From contig NZ_JPWF01000003.1 in the NCBI RefSeq assembly GCF_003326675.1, forward strand, positions 186,001 through 250,000: a stretch of DNA of 64,000 nucleotides, read 5' to 3'. Positions 44,158-53,025 of the stretch are shown one piece after another. The notes under the pieces were generated by a model. The model worked only from the letters and a program-made list of their open reading frames with translations, had not been told where the DNA came from and ran no database searches. This DNA is from Thalassospira profundimaris (GTDB taxonomy: Bacteria; Pseudomonadota; Alphaproteobacteria; Rhodospirillales; Thalassospiraceae). Numbering within the stretch: position 1 is the first letter of the stretch; every line of letters begins with the position of its first letter. The translations under genes and the position numbers were made by a program.

Positions 44158-44723
44158 TCAGTGGGCGGATGTTTATCCCTTCTTTCCGGGGGGATCAAGC
44201 ATAATCCGGCTGCTTCCGGTGAAAAAATTCGATGAAATGTTTTTGCATCGCATAAGGGTTGCCCGGTGGCGAAATACAATCGCCTTTCAGATGTGATTTT
44301 CCGCAAGTGCGGTCGCAAAAAGCCGTTCTCAAGGCCCGCAGACGTCAAAACTATCCCCGCAAGGCGTGAATTGATCGGCAAGGATACAGGAAATTTGTAA
44401 GGACCGGTCTTGGCGAAGCAGTAATGGCAAGGGAGTGTTTGAGAAGGGGGGAAGCGGAATTTTTGTTAAGTATTTTAATGAGATAGAGAGTGCGTGAGCA
44501 TTTGTTGATATGGGGATATGCATTGTTTTTTTGAGTAAGGTGCTGAACTGCAACAAAAAAGTCCCCAAGTACCAATAAGCATCACTGGCGCATTCCAGAA
44601 TGCTCGCCTAATATCTAATATTACGTATCCATTATGTTCCGGGCTGTTTGGCAAGGGGCTGAAATAATTGGGTGACAGATAGATTCGCTATTGCCTGAAA
44701 TTTGTCGGGAAGTTCTGATTTCG
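44158..44723. other. 566-bp intergenic region between tRNA-Pro and the diguanylate cyclase gene
   Basis: Holds the tRNA promoter at its left end. Bases ~44440-44660 are notably AT-rich, probably the promoter zone of the cyclase gene. I see no other RNA gene or repeat. Confidence 0.5.
44170..44198 (-). promoter_or_regulatory. Candidate promoter of tRNA-Pro copy 1
   Basis: On the minus strand TTGATC, 17-base spacer, TAAACA, twelve bases before the tRNA. Confidence 0.45.
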
Positions 44724-46004
44724 ATGCTCACCAGTTTTATTCATCCCAAGAATCTGTCTCAGAAATTGATGCGCGTTATCTTCTCGATTTATCTGGGGGT
44801 ATCTGCGCTGGTAACCGGTATTCAGTTCTTTACCGAATATGCCAAAACCCAGGATTCAATCCAAAGCGAACTGGTGCAGCTCGAACAAACTGTTCGCGAT
44901 CCGATTGCGACCAGCCTTTGGCAATATAATCAGAAGCAACTCGACTCTCTTGTCGCAGGGCTTCTGAAGATGCCAATTATCGTTGGTGTCGACATTCTGG
45001 ATAAAAATGCCAAGGTTCTGGTTTCCAGTCGTTCCTATTCTGATGGTGCTGCGCCCTTGTCGCTTTTTGCGACCGAAACCGAACTGTCCTGGCAGTTGAA
45101 CGGATCGCAGATCAGACTGGGGACGCTTAAGCTTTATTCGTCATCAGAAGTCGTTCTGGATCGTGTTCTGTTCGGGTTTGCCCTGATTGCGATTACGGCA
45201 ATCATCAAACTGTCGGTGCTGTTTTTCCTGTTCATCTGGGCGCTTGATCGGTTTCTGGCCAGACCGCTTAAGGAATTGATGTCGCAAGTCGACGAAGTCC
45301 AGCTTGGTGACAGGGGGCGGGAGCGGATCAATCTTTCCGTCGTTGAAGAAAACGAAATCAGCAAGCTTCAAAGCCATATGAACAAGATGCTGTGTTCGAT
45401 GGAAAACGGGCGCAAGAAATTGCTGCAGGACGAGCAGGGCAAACGTGCATGGCTTGAAGATGCTGTTGCCAAACGGACCGAGGAATTGCAGGTCCTGAAT
45501 GACAAGCTTCGTGAACTGGCAGCCTATGATTCCCTGACTGGCGCATTGAACCGCGGGAACTTTTTTGAAACCGCGAGGCATTTGCTTGCACAGCCACAAA
45601 GTCAAAAATCGGCTGCTTCGTTCATTCTGATGGATTTGGATTATTTCAAGTTCATCAATGACACATATGGCCATTTTGTCGGTGATCAGGTTCTTGTCCA
45701 CTTTACCCGTGCGGTTCAGGCGCATCTTCGAAAGGGTGATCTTCTCGGTCGATTGGGTGGCGAAGAGTTCGCGGTGTTTTTGCCCGATTTGGGGATCGAG
45801 GAGGCGGTCGCACTTGCTGATCGTCTCAGGCAATCCATCGGCGAGGCGCGGTTGGTGATCGATGGTCAAAGCATCACCTATACCGTCAGTCTCGGCGTTT
45901 CATCGTCGGGCTATGGGGATAAGTCGGTCGAGGAATTGTTCAAGCTTGCAGATGTGAAGCTTTACGGGGCCAAGGAAAAGGGGCGTGACCGGGTTGAAAT
46001 GTAA
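44724..46004 (+). CDS. Membrane diguanylate cyclase (HAMP-GGDEF)
   Basis: A 426-residue protein from the ATG at 44724. A first helix (residues ~17-38, VIFSIYLGVSALVTGIQFF) and second helix (~150-180) frame a periplasmic sensor of about 110 residues. A HAMP-like region and coiled coil lead into the GGDEF domain, with the active-site motif GGEEF at about residue 345. An inhibitory RxxD (RKGD) sits five residues before it, so product feedback is expected. It should make cyclic di-GMP in response to a periplasmic signal. The gene overlaps the following binding-protein gene by 20 bases, which suggests a shared sensing pathway. Confidence 0.9.
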   Translation: MLTSFIHPKNLSQKLMRVIFSIYLGVSALVTGIQFFTEYAKTQDSIQSELVQLEQTVRDPIATSLWQYNQKQLDSLVAGLLKMPIIVGVDILDKNAKVLVSSRSYSDGAAPLSLFATETELSWQLNGSQIRLGTLKLYSSSEVVLDRVLFGFALIAITAIIKLSVLFFLFIWALDRFLARPLKELMSQVDEVQLGDRGRERINLSVVEENEISKLQSHMNKMLCSMENGRKKLLQDEQGKRAWLEDAVAKRTEELQVLNDKLRELAAYDSLTGALNRGNFFETARHLLAQPQSQKSAASFILMDLDYFKFINDTYGHFVGDQVLVHFTRAVQAHLRKGDLLGRLGGEEFAVFLPDLGIEEAVALADRLRQSIGEARLVIDGQSITYTVSLGVSSSGYGDKSVEELFKLADVKLYGAKEKGRDRVEM

Positions 46005-46806
46005 GGACAAAAAGCTTTCGTCATTTTTAGGGGCAGTCGCCATTATCGCCGGGATGACCGGAGTTGCGCAGGGCGAAACACTCAAAGTTTGTTATGACCA
46101 ATGGGCGCCCATGACGATTTTCCCGACCGGTGATGAAGCCGGACGGGGTGTTGTGATTGATATGCTTGATGAAATCTATTCGTCGCAAGGTTACGACATT
46201 GAATATTACGAAGTCCCGCTGGCGCGCGGCATTGCCATGGTGGCCGACGGTGATTGCGACATGTTGCCCGAATATGTCTATGTCGCCGAGGCGGAAAAGG
46301 ATGTGGTCTATGCTGCGGAAAAGACATTTGCCTATACAACGGCCTTTGTGATCCGGCGCCATGATCCCTGGCGCTATGGCGGCGTGAAATCAATGGAAGG
46401 CAAGCGCGTCGCAACTGGTCCGGGCTGGGATTACAGTGCGGCCAGTGTCGATTATCAGAATTACATCGATAACCCTGCCAACGAAGCATTTGTAGAAGTG
46501 ATATCGGGCTATGACGATGTGGTAGACCGCATCTTCACCATGATCAGAGATGGTCGGGTTGATCTGTATGCAGATAATGAGCTTGTCCTGCAATATGTGC
46601 TCAATCGCCTGAATATGAAGGATGATTTGCAGGTTGTGCGTCCGGGGCTGGAAGAAAAGCTGGTGGAACGGGCGATCTTTTCCAAGAAAATGTCGGCTGA
46701 GCGCCGGGACGAGCTTATCCGGATCTGGAACGAAGGGCGCATCGCCATGAAGGGGGAGAAAGAACAGGCCTTCCTTCAGAAATACGATGTGATGTTCAAG
46801 GAATAG
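45985..46806 (+). CDS. Periplasmic binding protein, SBP family 3 type
   Basis: A 273-residue protein read from a GTG at 45985 (a TTG at 45994 is an alternative). Signal peptide KLSSFLGAVAIIAGMTGVAQG. The mature domain ETLKVCYDQWAPMTIFPTGDEAGRGVVIDMLDEIY resembles family 3 polar amino acid-binding proteins. No ABC permease or ATPase is nearby; it overlaps the diguanylate cyclase gene by 20 bases. That placement fits a ligand-sensing partner for the cyclase rather than uptake. The binding residues were not identified. Confidence 0.82.
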   Translation: MTGLKCKDKKLSSFLGAVAIIAGMTGVAQGETLKVCYDQWAPMTIFPTGDEAGRGVVIDMLDEIYSSQGYDIEYYEVPLARGIAMVADGDCDMLPEYVYVAEAEKDVVYAAEKTFAYTTAFVIRRHDPWRYGGVKSMEGKRVATGPGWDYSAASVDYQNYIDNPANEAFVEVISGYDDVVDRIFTMIRDGRVDLYADNELVLQYVLNRLNMKDDLQVVRPGLEEKLVERAIFSKKMSAERRDELIRIWNEGRIAMKGEKEQAFLQKYDVMFKE

Positions 46807-46860
46807 GGGAGACCACAGGGCGGGCAACTTTGTGGGCGCTTTGCGTGGTGCGGTCTGAAA

Positions 46861-46900
46861 CGCAAAAGGCCCCGAAACGATTGCTCGTTTCAGGGCCTTT
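46861..46900 (-). terminator. Terminator of the second tRNA-Pro gene
   Basis: A 16-base-pair hairpin with one mismatch (46865-46880 with 46885-46900), TTGC loop, followed by TTTTGCG on the minus strand. Confidence 0.78.
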
Positions 46901-46906
46901 GAATGA

Positions 46907-46983
46907 TGGTCGGAGCGAGAGGATTCGAACCTCCGACCCCTGCCTCCCGAAGACAGTGCTCTACCAGGCTGAGCTACGCTCCG
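46907..46983 (-). tRNA. tRNA-Pro(CGG), copy 2
   Basis: Same 77 bases as the copy at 44081-44157, including anticodon CGG and encoded CCA. Flanks share only a few bases (TGATGG before and CCGTCA after), and terminator and promoter are unlike, so the two copies look like separate transcription units. Confidence 0.96.
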
Positions 46984-47000
46984 TCATTCTGCGAAGCCGG

Positions 47001-47029
47001 GTGATAATGGTTTCTGTCAGATGACGCAA
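47001..47029 (-). promoter_or_regulatory. Candidate promoter of tRNA-Pro copy 2
   Basis: On the minus strand TTGCGT, 17-base spacer, TATCAC, 17 bases before the tRNA. The -35 box is weak. Confidence 0.3.
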
Positions 47030-47082
47030 GATATTTTTGCGACAATCCGGCGCGACCCCGGCATGCGATGCGGGTATGGCCC

Positions 47083-48120
47083 TTAGTACGGGCGCGAGAT
47101 GCAAAATTCGACGGCTTCGATCATGGCATCCTTGATCGCGCCATCTTCAAAGCGCGACAGGGTATCAATCGCCATCTGACCATATTCGCGGGCGCGGTCC
47201 ATCGATGCATCAAGTGCATCATGTTTACGGATCAGGGTCTGTGCGCGGTCAAGATCGCCGTCTTCAAAATTCTGATCTTCCATGCAGCGACGCCAGAATG
47301 CCTTTTCCTCGTCATCGCCCTTGGCATAGGAAATGATGACCGGCAGGGTCACTTTGCCATCGCGGAAATCATCGCCAACGGTTTTGCCAAGTGTTGCCTG
47401 ATGCGCCGAATAATCCAGAACATCGTCAATCAGCTGGAACGCGGTGCCAAGATAGATACCATAAAGACGAAGGGCTTCTTCGTCTTCGGCCGAACGTTTG
47501 GAAATAACCGCACCGATTTGCGATGCTGCACCAAACAGGGCGGCGGTCTTGGCGGTGATTACTTCAAGATAGGCTTCTTCGGTCGTGCCCATGTCATTGG
47601 CGGTCGACAGCTGAAGAACTTCGCCTTCGGCAATGACGGCGGATGCCTGTGCCAGAATATCAAGAACGCGCAGCGACCCGGTTTTGACCATCACGACAAA
47701 GGCGCGCGCAAACAGGAAATCGCCAACCAGAACACTTGCTTCGTTGCCAAACAAGGCGTTTGCCGATGCCTGGCCACGGCGAAGCTGGCTTTCGTCAACC
47801 ACATCATCATGCAGAAGCGTTGCGGTGTGGATAAACTCGACACACGCCGCAAGGTCAACTGCATCCGGACCATCGCCATAACCACACAGGCGGGCAGAGG
47901 CCAGTGTCAGTAACGGGCGCATACGTTTGCCGCCAGCAGCAACCAGGTGGGTTGCCAATTGCGGAATCAGGGCGACTTCGCTGTGCATGTTGTCGATGAT
48001 CACCTGATTGACGCGTTTCATGTCGGCGTCGACAAGGTTGATCAGTGAATCAAGGCTCGGTTGAGCCTTAGGCTGCGGTGCGGTATTGGTCACGCTGTAT
48101 TCCGACTTTTTCAATGGCAT
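47083..48120 (-). CDS. Long-chain trans-prenyl diphosphate synthase (decaprenyl/octaprenyl type)
   Basis: A 345-residue enzyme extending farnesyl diphosphate with isopentenyl diphosphate to make the side chain of ubiquinone. Both Asp-rich motifs are present: LLHDDVVDESQLRRG and FQLIDDVLDYSA, with GGKRMRPLL upstream. Alphaproteobacteria usually have decaprenyl (Q10), but chain length cannot be read here. I chose the ATG at 48120 (MPLKKSEYSV); the frame runs further but without homology. It is divergent from the DUF2007 gene. Confidence 0.9.
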   Translation of the reverse strand: MPLKKSEYSVTNTAPQPKAQPSLDSLINLVDADMKRVNQVIIDNMHSEVALIPQLATHLVAAGGKRMRPLLTLASARLCGYGDGPDAVDLAACVEFIHTATLLHDDVVDESQLRRGQASANALFGNEASVLVGDFLFARAFVVMVKTGSLRVLDILAQASAVIAEGEVLQLSTANDMGTTEEAYLEVITAKTAALFGAASQIGAVISKRSAEDEEALRLYGIYLGTAFQLIDDVLDYSAHQATLGKTVGDDFRDGKVTLPVIISYAKGDDEEKAFWRRCMEDQNFEDGDLDRAQTLIRKHDALDASMDRAREYGQMAIDTLSRFEDGAIKDAMIEAVEFCISRPY

Positions 48121-48372
48121 CTTCGCTGCCTGAATTCGGCGAAGATTGCAAATAACACCAGGCGGCCTCAACATAGATAGGCCAAGGTATTGTGGTCAAG
48201 TGGACAAATGTCATCGGGCTATGCACAAATTTCCTGATAAATTGCGGTTTTGTCAGCAGAATTTCTAAAACTCTGCCCGCAAACCCCTACATTATATTAC
48301 ATATAGTCCATTCCGTTTGTGCCAATCCAAACGGATAGGCGGCGCAGAATGCCAAGTTTCAGGGGATGCCAT

Positions 48373-48633
48373 ATGATCGAACTCTTTCGCAGCAACGACC
48401 TGATAGAACTAAGCTGGGCGCAATCGGTATTGGCCGATGAAGGAATTTCAAGCCATGTTTTCGACTATCATGCCAGCATCCTTGAAGGATCAATCGGGGC
48501 TTTGCCACGTCGCTTGATGGTCGATGAAGAAGTCGAAAGCCGGGCAAAATACATTCTCGATATTGCCAGACGCGATCTTGATGCGCATAACGCTGCCCAG
48601 AGTTTATCCCCCGATGCCATGGCATCCGAATAA
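48373..48633 (+). CDS. DUF2007 family small protein
   Basis: An 86-residue protein beginning MIELFRSNDLIELSW at 48373, with AGGGG seven bases before. The conserved SVLADEGISSHVFDYHAS and RRLMVDEEVESRAKYIL match DUF2007 ('putative signal transducing protein'). No function is established. It is followed after 24 bases by the methyltransferase gene, probably as one transcript. Confidence 0.82.
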   Translation: MIELFRSNDLIELSWAQSVLADEGISSHVFDYHASILEGSIGALPRRLMVDEEVESRAKYILDIARRDLDAHNAAQSLSPDAMASE

Positions 48634-48657
48634 CCAGCAGGCAGGACCCTTGTTCCT

Positions 48658-49443
48658 ATGACAGGCGCAGTCGCAGCACCCGAAGTCCCGGATTTCCCCG
48701 AAGCGCGGATCAGTCACGATTATCTGCTTGGCGGATCGGTGACTTTAAAACAGCCGGTTGACGGGTATCGGGCGGCGGTCGATGCGGTGTTGCTGGCCGC
48801 ATCTGTTTCGATCACGTCGCGTCGTGATGAAAAGATTCTCGATGTCGGTGCCGCAGTTGGTTCGGCAGGCCTTTGTGTTGCACGGCGGTTGGAAAGTGCA
48901 AAAGTCACCGGGGTCGAGCTTCAGGATGACCTTTATGCGCTGTTTTGTCGCAATGTAGCTGAAAACAACATGGCTGATCGGGTGTGCCCGATCCATGGTG
49001 ATATCAATAATTCAAAGCTGCCACTGGTTGCCGAAAGCTTTGACCAGGTGATTTCCAATCCGCCCTATTATGCCGGGGGCACGCGCCCGGCCAATGAAAG
49101 CCGCGCAACCGCGCATCAGGAAGGCAGTGCGGACCTAAAGGACTGGATCGGTTTTTGCCTTAAGATGGTTCGGCAAAAGGGGCGGATCACCCTTGTTCAT
49201 CGTGCGGACCATCTGGACCGGATCATTGGACTTTTGCATGGGCGCGCAGGCGATATGACAGTTTACCCGATCTGGTCCAAGGCGGATTCCGATGCGCCAT
49301 TGCGTGTGATCGTCTCGGCCCGAAAAGGGGTGGCGTCACCATTGACCATGCGGCGCGGCCTTGTTCTGCATGATGCGGCGGGTGTCTATTTGCCCGAAAC
49401 CGACGTTCTTTTGCGCAATCCTTTGCCATTGCCCGGTTTCTAA
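48658..49443 (+). CDS. TrmN6-like SAM-dependent methyltransferase
   Basis: A 261-residue Rossmann-fold methyltransferase. ILDVGAAVGSAGLCVARR binds SAM and ISNPPYYAGG is the NPPY motif of N6-adenine/N5-glutamine type methyltransferases. The start SHDYLLGGSVTLKQPVDGYR and VDAVLLAA match the TrmN6 (YfiC) group, which methylates A37 of tRNA1(Val). TrmN6 substrate specificity is inferred. It follows DUF2007. Confidence 0.85.
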   Translation: MTGAVAAPEVPDFPEARISHDYLLGGSVTLKQPVDGYRAAVDAVLLAASVSITSRRDEKILDVGAAVGSAGLCVARRLESAKVTGVELQDDLYALFCRNVAENNMADRVCPIHGDINNSKLPLVAESFDQVISNPPYYAGGTRPANESRATAHQEGSADLKDWIGFCLKMVRQKGRITLVHRADHLDRIIGLLHGRAGDMTVYPIWSKADSDAPLRVIVSARKGVASPLTMRRGLVLHDAAGVYLPETDVLLRNPLPLPGF

Positions 49444-49518
49444 TTTGTGCAGACTTGCCTATAAGTGCGACATGGATGCGTTGCGCAACGCAGATTCTAT
49501 GGTGTTTTGGGAACGGAC

Positions 49519-49743
49519 ATGCTGAGCTTTTCTAAGATCATCTTTACCGCCTTGGTCATTGTTGTAGTCTGGCAAGGCTTCAAGCTGTTTAACCGCTCCA
49601 AACAGGTTTCGGGCAATGAACAGCCCAAGCAAACCCGTCACCATAAAAAAGAACAATCCGGTTCGGTCGCACAGGAAATGGAAAAATGCCCCGATTGCGG
49701 CGTTTACCATGCCGAAGGTTCGTCGCATCGTTGTGACGCCTGA
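49519..49743 (+). CDS. Small single-helix membrane protein with a zinc-ribbon-like tail
   Basis: A 74-residue protein from ATG 49519. Residues ~5-22 (ITALVIVVVWQGF-like) form one helix. The polar remainder ends in CPDCGVYHAEGSSHRC, a Cys-x2-Cys...His...Cys set resembling a zinc knuckle. This design recalls the PP0621 family, but the call is tentative. It follows the methyltransferase by 75 bases. Confidence 0.65.
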   Translation: MLSFSKIIFTALVIVVVWQGFKLFNRSKQVSGNEQPKQTRHHKKEQSGSVAQEMEKCPDCGVYHAEGSSHRCDA

Positions 49744-49922
49744 TTTCGATTTTTCCTGCATGTGAACAAAAGCATCCGGGGCTTAGACTTTGGGTGAAAT
49801 TGCGTGAAATTTGCTTGGAAATTCGGTTCGGATCGTTGATCTGTGTTGCTGCAATGCGGCATCAGAAGGGCGACCCGGATGCAAGGGTTGCAAATTCAGC
49901 GTGTCTCAGGGCTTTTGCGTTC

Positions 49923-49951
49923 TTGACCGCGACGGGGCAGGGCGGTAGCTT
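49923..49951 (+). promoter_or_regulatory. Candidate promoter of the glyQS-ppdK unit
   Basis: TTGACC, 17-base spacer, TAGCTT, about 43 bases before glyQ. The -35 box matches 5 of 6, the -10 box 3 of 6. Confidence 0.35.
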
Positions 49952-49993
49952 GCCGCCTTAAATTTACAGAAACAGTAATAGAGAGTTCGCGCC

Positions 49994-50884
49994 ATGGCGC
50001 TCGACGGGTCGCAACGTCCCCCTTCATTCCAGGAAATCATTCTTCGACTGCAAAGCTATTGGGCTGATCAGGGATGTGTCATCCTTCAGCCATATGACTT
50101 GGAAGTCGGTGCCGGTACGTTCCATACCGCGACGACCTTGCGCGCGCTTGGACCGGAAACCTGGAATGTTGCGTATGTGCAGCCGTGCCGTCGTCCGACT
50201 GATGGTCGCTATGGCGAAAACCCGAACCGTTTGCAGCATTACTACCAGTTCCAGGTTCTGATGAAGCCGTCACCGGCCAATTCGCAGGATCTGTATCTTG
50301 GCTCGCTGAAGCATCTGGGCATTGACCCGATGGCCCATGACATCCGCTTTGTCGAGGATGACTGGGAAAGCCCGACCCTTGGTGCATGGGGCCTTGGCTG
50401 GGAAGTTTGGCTTGACGGTATGGAAGTCACCCAGTTCACCTATTTCCAGCAGGTCGGCGGTTATGAATGTAACCCGGTTCCGGTCGAGCTGACCTATGGT
50501 CTGGAACGTCTGGCGATGTATATCCAGGGCGTCGAAAACGTCTATGACCTTGATTATAACGGTCAGGGCGTGACCTATGGCGAAGTGTTCCTTCAGAACG
50601 AAGTTGAACAATCGACCTATAACTTTGAAGTCGCGAACACCGATATGCTGTTCCAGCACTTCAAGGATGCACAGGCCGAGTGTGCGGTGAATATCGAACG
50701 CGGTCTGGCACTTCCGGCCTATGAGCAGGCCATGAAAGCAAGCCATCTCTTTAACCTTCTTGATGCGCGCGGCGTAATTTCGGTTACCGAACGTGCGGCC
50801 TATATCGGCCGTGTTCGTGACATGTCGAAATCCTGCTGCGAGGCGTGGCTGCGGTCGCGCGGCCATCTGAAAGAGGAGGCATAA
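49994..50884 (+). CDS. glyQ: Glycine--tRNA ligase alpha subunit
   Basis: A 296-residue subunit of the bacterial alpha2beta2 glycyl-tRNA synthetase, holding the catalytic class II core. [54 protein letters not shown] and [15 protein letters not shown] are near-invariant. It starts at an ATG with AGAG upstream; glyS follows three bases after its stop. Standard length. Confidence 0.97.
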   Translation: MALDGSQRPPSFQEIILRLQSYWADQGCVILQPYDLEVGAGTFHTATTLRALGPETWNVAYVQPCRRPTDGRYGENPNRLQHYYQFQVLMKPSPANSQDLYLGSLKHLGIDPMAHDIRFVEDDWESPTLGAWGLGWEVWLDGMEVTQFTYFQQVGGYECNPVPVELTYGLERLAMYIQGVENVYDLDYNGQGVTYGEVFLQNEVEQSTYNFEVANTDMLFQHFKDAQAECAVNIERGLALPAYEQAMKASHLFNLLDARGVISVTERAAYIGRVRDMSKSCCEAWLRSRGHLKEEA

Positions 50885-50887
50885 GTT

Positions 50888-52951
50888 ATGGCCGAGTTGC
50901 TGCTTGAACTGTTTTCTGAAGAAATCCCGGCCCGTATGCAGGCTAATGCCATCAATAAGTTGGCTGAAACCGTGACAGGTTGGCTAAATGGTGCTGGATT
51001 GACATACGACAAGGTTGAAACCTTTGTTACCCCTCGTCGTATGGCGCTAGTTATAGATGGCTTGCCTTTGAAACAGCTGGATGTGCGTGAAGAACGTCGA
51101 GGACCACGCTCCGATGCCCCGGAAAAAGCGATTAACGGGTTCCTTGCGGGCAATGGTGTAACCCTCGAGCAGTGCGAAAAGCGCGACACCCCGAAGGGCG
51201 TCTTCCTGTTTGCCATCGTCGAACAGAAAGGCCGCAAAACTGAAGAAGTTTTGAGACAGGGTATTGAAGATGCGATGGCAGTTTTGCCCTGGCCGAAATC
51301 AATGCGCTGGGCAGATAACAAGGTTCGCTGGGTCCGTCAGCTTGACCGTATCCTGTGCCTGTTTGATGGCAAGGTGATCCCGGTATCCTATGGTCCGGTA
51401 ACGGCTGGTGACACCACCCGTGGTCATCGCTTCCTTGCACCGGCTGAATTCAGCGTTGCCAATGGCGCGGAATACAAGGAAAAACTGCGCGCTGCCAAGG
51501 TCATGATTGACCGCGAAGAGCGCAAGCAGGTCATCCTTGACGGTGCCAAAAAACTGGCCGCGGCCGAAGGTTTTGAACTTCTTGAAGATGCAGGTCTTCT
51601 TGAAGAGGTTTGTGGTCTGGTTGAGTGGCCGGTTCCGGTGATGGGCAAGGTCGACGACCAGTTCATGGATATCCCGCGCGAGGTTCTGGAAACCTCGATG
51701 CGTGAACATCAGAAATACTTCGTTGTTGAAGACAAGGACGGCAAACTTGCCGCACGCTTCATCACCGTTTCGAACATGGTCACCGCCGACAACAACGCCA
51801 AGATCATCGCCGGTAACGAACGTGTTCTTCGTGCGCGTTTGCACGATGCCAAATTCTTCTGGGATCAGGATCGGAAAGTGACGCTGCAATCGCGTCTGCC
51901 GAAACTTGATAACATCGTCTTCCACGCCAAGCTTGGTTCACTTGCCGAACGCGTATTGCGTTTGCGTGGCCTTGCGCGTGAACTGTCTGCCGACATTCCG
52001 AATTGCGATGTCAAACTGGCAGACCGTGCGGCAGAAATCGGCAAGGCCGATCTGGTGTCGCAGATGGTGTTCGAATTCACCGAACTTCAGGGACTGATGG
52101 GTAAATACTACGCCGAAAATGACGGCGAAGCCCCGGAAGTCGCCAATGCCATTGCAGAACATTATGCACCTGCCGGTCCGTCGGATAGCTGTCCGACCGC
52201 CCCGGTTTCGGTTGCTGTTGCATTGGCAGAGAAGCTCGATACCCTTGCCGGGTTCTTTACCATCGATGAAAAGCCGACAGGTTCGAAAGACCCGTTTGCA
52301 CTTCGTCGTGCGGCATTGGGTGTCATCCGTCTGGTTCTGGAAAACGGTTTGCGTTTGCCGCTGCGTCGCGCATTTGCATTTGCCGTCTCCCAGTATCCGG
52401 CAGCCATTCGTCGTGACGAGGCGGTTGAAGACCTTATGGCCTTCTTTGCTGACCGCCTGAAAGTCCATCTGCGTGAACAGGGTGTGCGCCATGATCTGGT
52501 GTCGGCCGTGTTTGCACTGGATGGCGAGGACGATCTTGTCCGCCTGCTGGCCCGTGTTGAAGCGCTTTCCGATTTTGTCTCTGGTGAAAGCGGCGTCAAC
52601 CTTATGGCTGGCTACAAGCGTGCGTCCAATATTCTGCGCATCGAAGAGAAAAAGGACGATACGTCCTATGAGGCGGACGTTTCCGCATCTCTTCTGAGCG
52701 AGGAAGAAGAACGCAAGCTGTATGAGGCGCTCATTGATGTCCGGCATAAAGCCCTGCCACTTCTGCGTGACGAGGATTATGCCGCGGCTATGACCGAATT
52801 TGCGCGGTTGCGTGAACCGGTCGATGCATTCTTCGAAAAGGTCACGGTAAATAGTGACAATGCAGACGAACGAGCCAACCGTCTTAAGCTGTTGGCGCAA
52901 ATTCGCACTGCGTTGCATGACATTGCCGACTTCTCGAAGATCGAGTCATAA
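50888..52951 (+). CDS. glyS: Glycine--tRNA ligase beta subunit
   Basis: A 687-residue partner of GlyQ. ELLLELFSEEIPARMQ opens the protein; REHQKYFVVEDKDGKL, HDAKFFWDQDRK, EFTELQGLMGKYYA and GSKDPFALRRAALGVIR are standard GlyS segments; the C-terminal half would bind the tRNA anticodon. Length is normal. GAGGAGG lies just ahead of the start in the glyQ end. Confidence 0.96.
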   Translation: MAELLLELFSEEIPARMQANAINKLAETVTGWLNGAGLTYDKVETFVTPRRMALVIDGLPLKQLDVREERRGPRSDAPEKAINGFLAGNGVTLEQCEKRDTPKGVFLFAIVEQKGRKTEEVLRQGIEDAMAVLPWPKSMRWADNKVRWVRQLDRILCLFDGKVIPVSYGPVTAGDTTRGHRFLAPAEFSVANGAEYKEKLRAAKVMIDREERKQVILDGAKKLAAAEGFELLEDAGLLEEVCGLVEWPVPVMGKVDDQFMDIPREVLETSMREHQKYFVVEDKDGKLAARFITVSNMVTADNNAKIIAGNERVLRARLHDAKFFWDQDRKVTLQSRLPKLDNIVFHAKLGSLAERVLRLRGLARELSADIPNCDVKLADRAAEIGKADLVSQMVFEFTELQGLMGKYYAENDGEAPEVANAIAEHYAPAGPSDSCPTAPVSVAVALAEKLDTLAGFFTIDEKPTGSKDPFALRRAALGVIRLVLENGLRLPLRRAFAFAVSQYPAAIRRDEAVEDLMAFFADRLKVHLREQGVRHDLVSAVFALDGEDDLVRLLARVEALSDFVSGESGVNLMAGYKRASNILRIEEKKDDTSYEADVSASLLSEEEERKLYEALIDVRHKALPLLRDEDYAAAMTEFARLREPVDAFFEKVTVNSDNADERANRLKLLAQIRTALHDIADFSKIES

Positions 52952-52985
52952 ATAGGTCAAGGTTGCGGGGCTTTCCCCATCCGGG

Positions 52986-53003
52986 GAGGCCCAAAGGGGC
53001 CTC
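52986..53003 (+). other. Small hairpin between glyS and ppdK
   Basis: 7-bp stem GAGGCCC / GGGCCTC around AAAG, with an alternative pairing of CCCC / GGGG just upstream. No T-run, so a terminator is unlikely; it may tune translation or mRNA stability. Confidence 0.45.
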
Positions 53004-53025
53004 GACCAGATGAGGAAAAGGCAAG

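Noticed and set aside
44041..44204. Short frames containing SERIRTSDPCLPKT over both tRNA regions
   Set aside because: They are translations across the tRNA-Pro genes; the same words occur at both copies.
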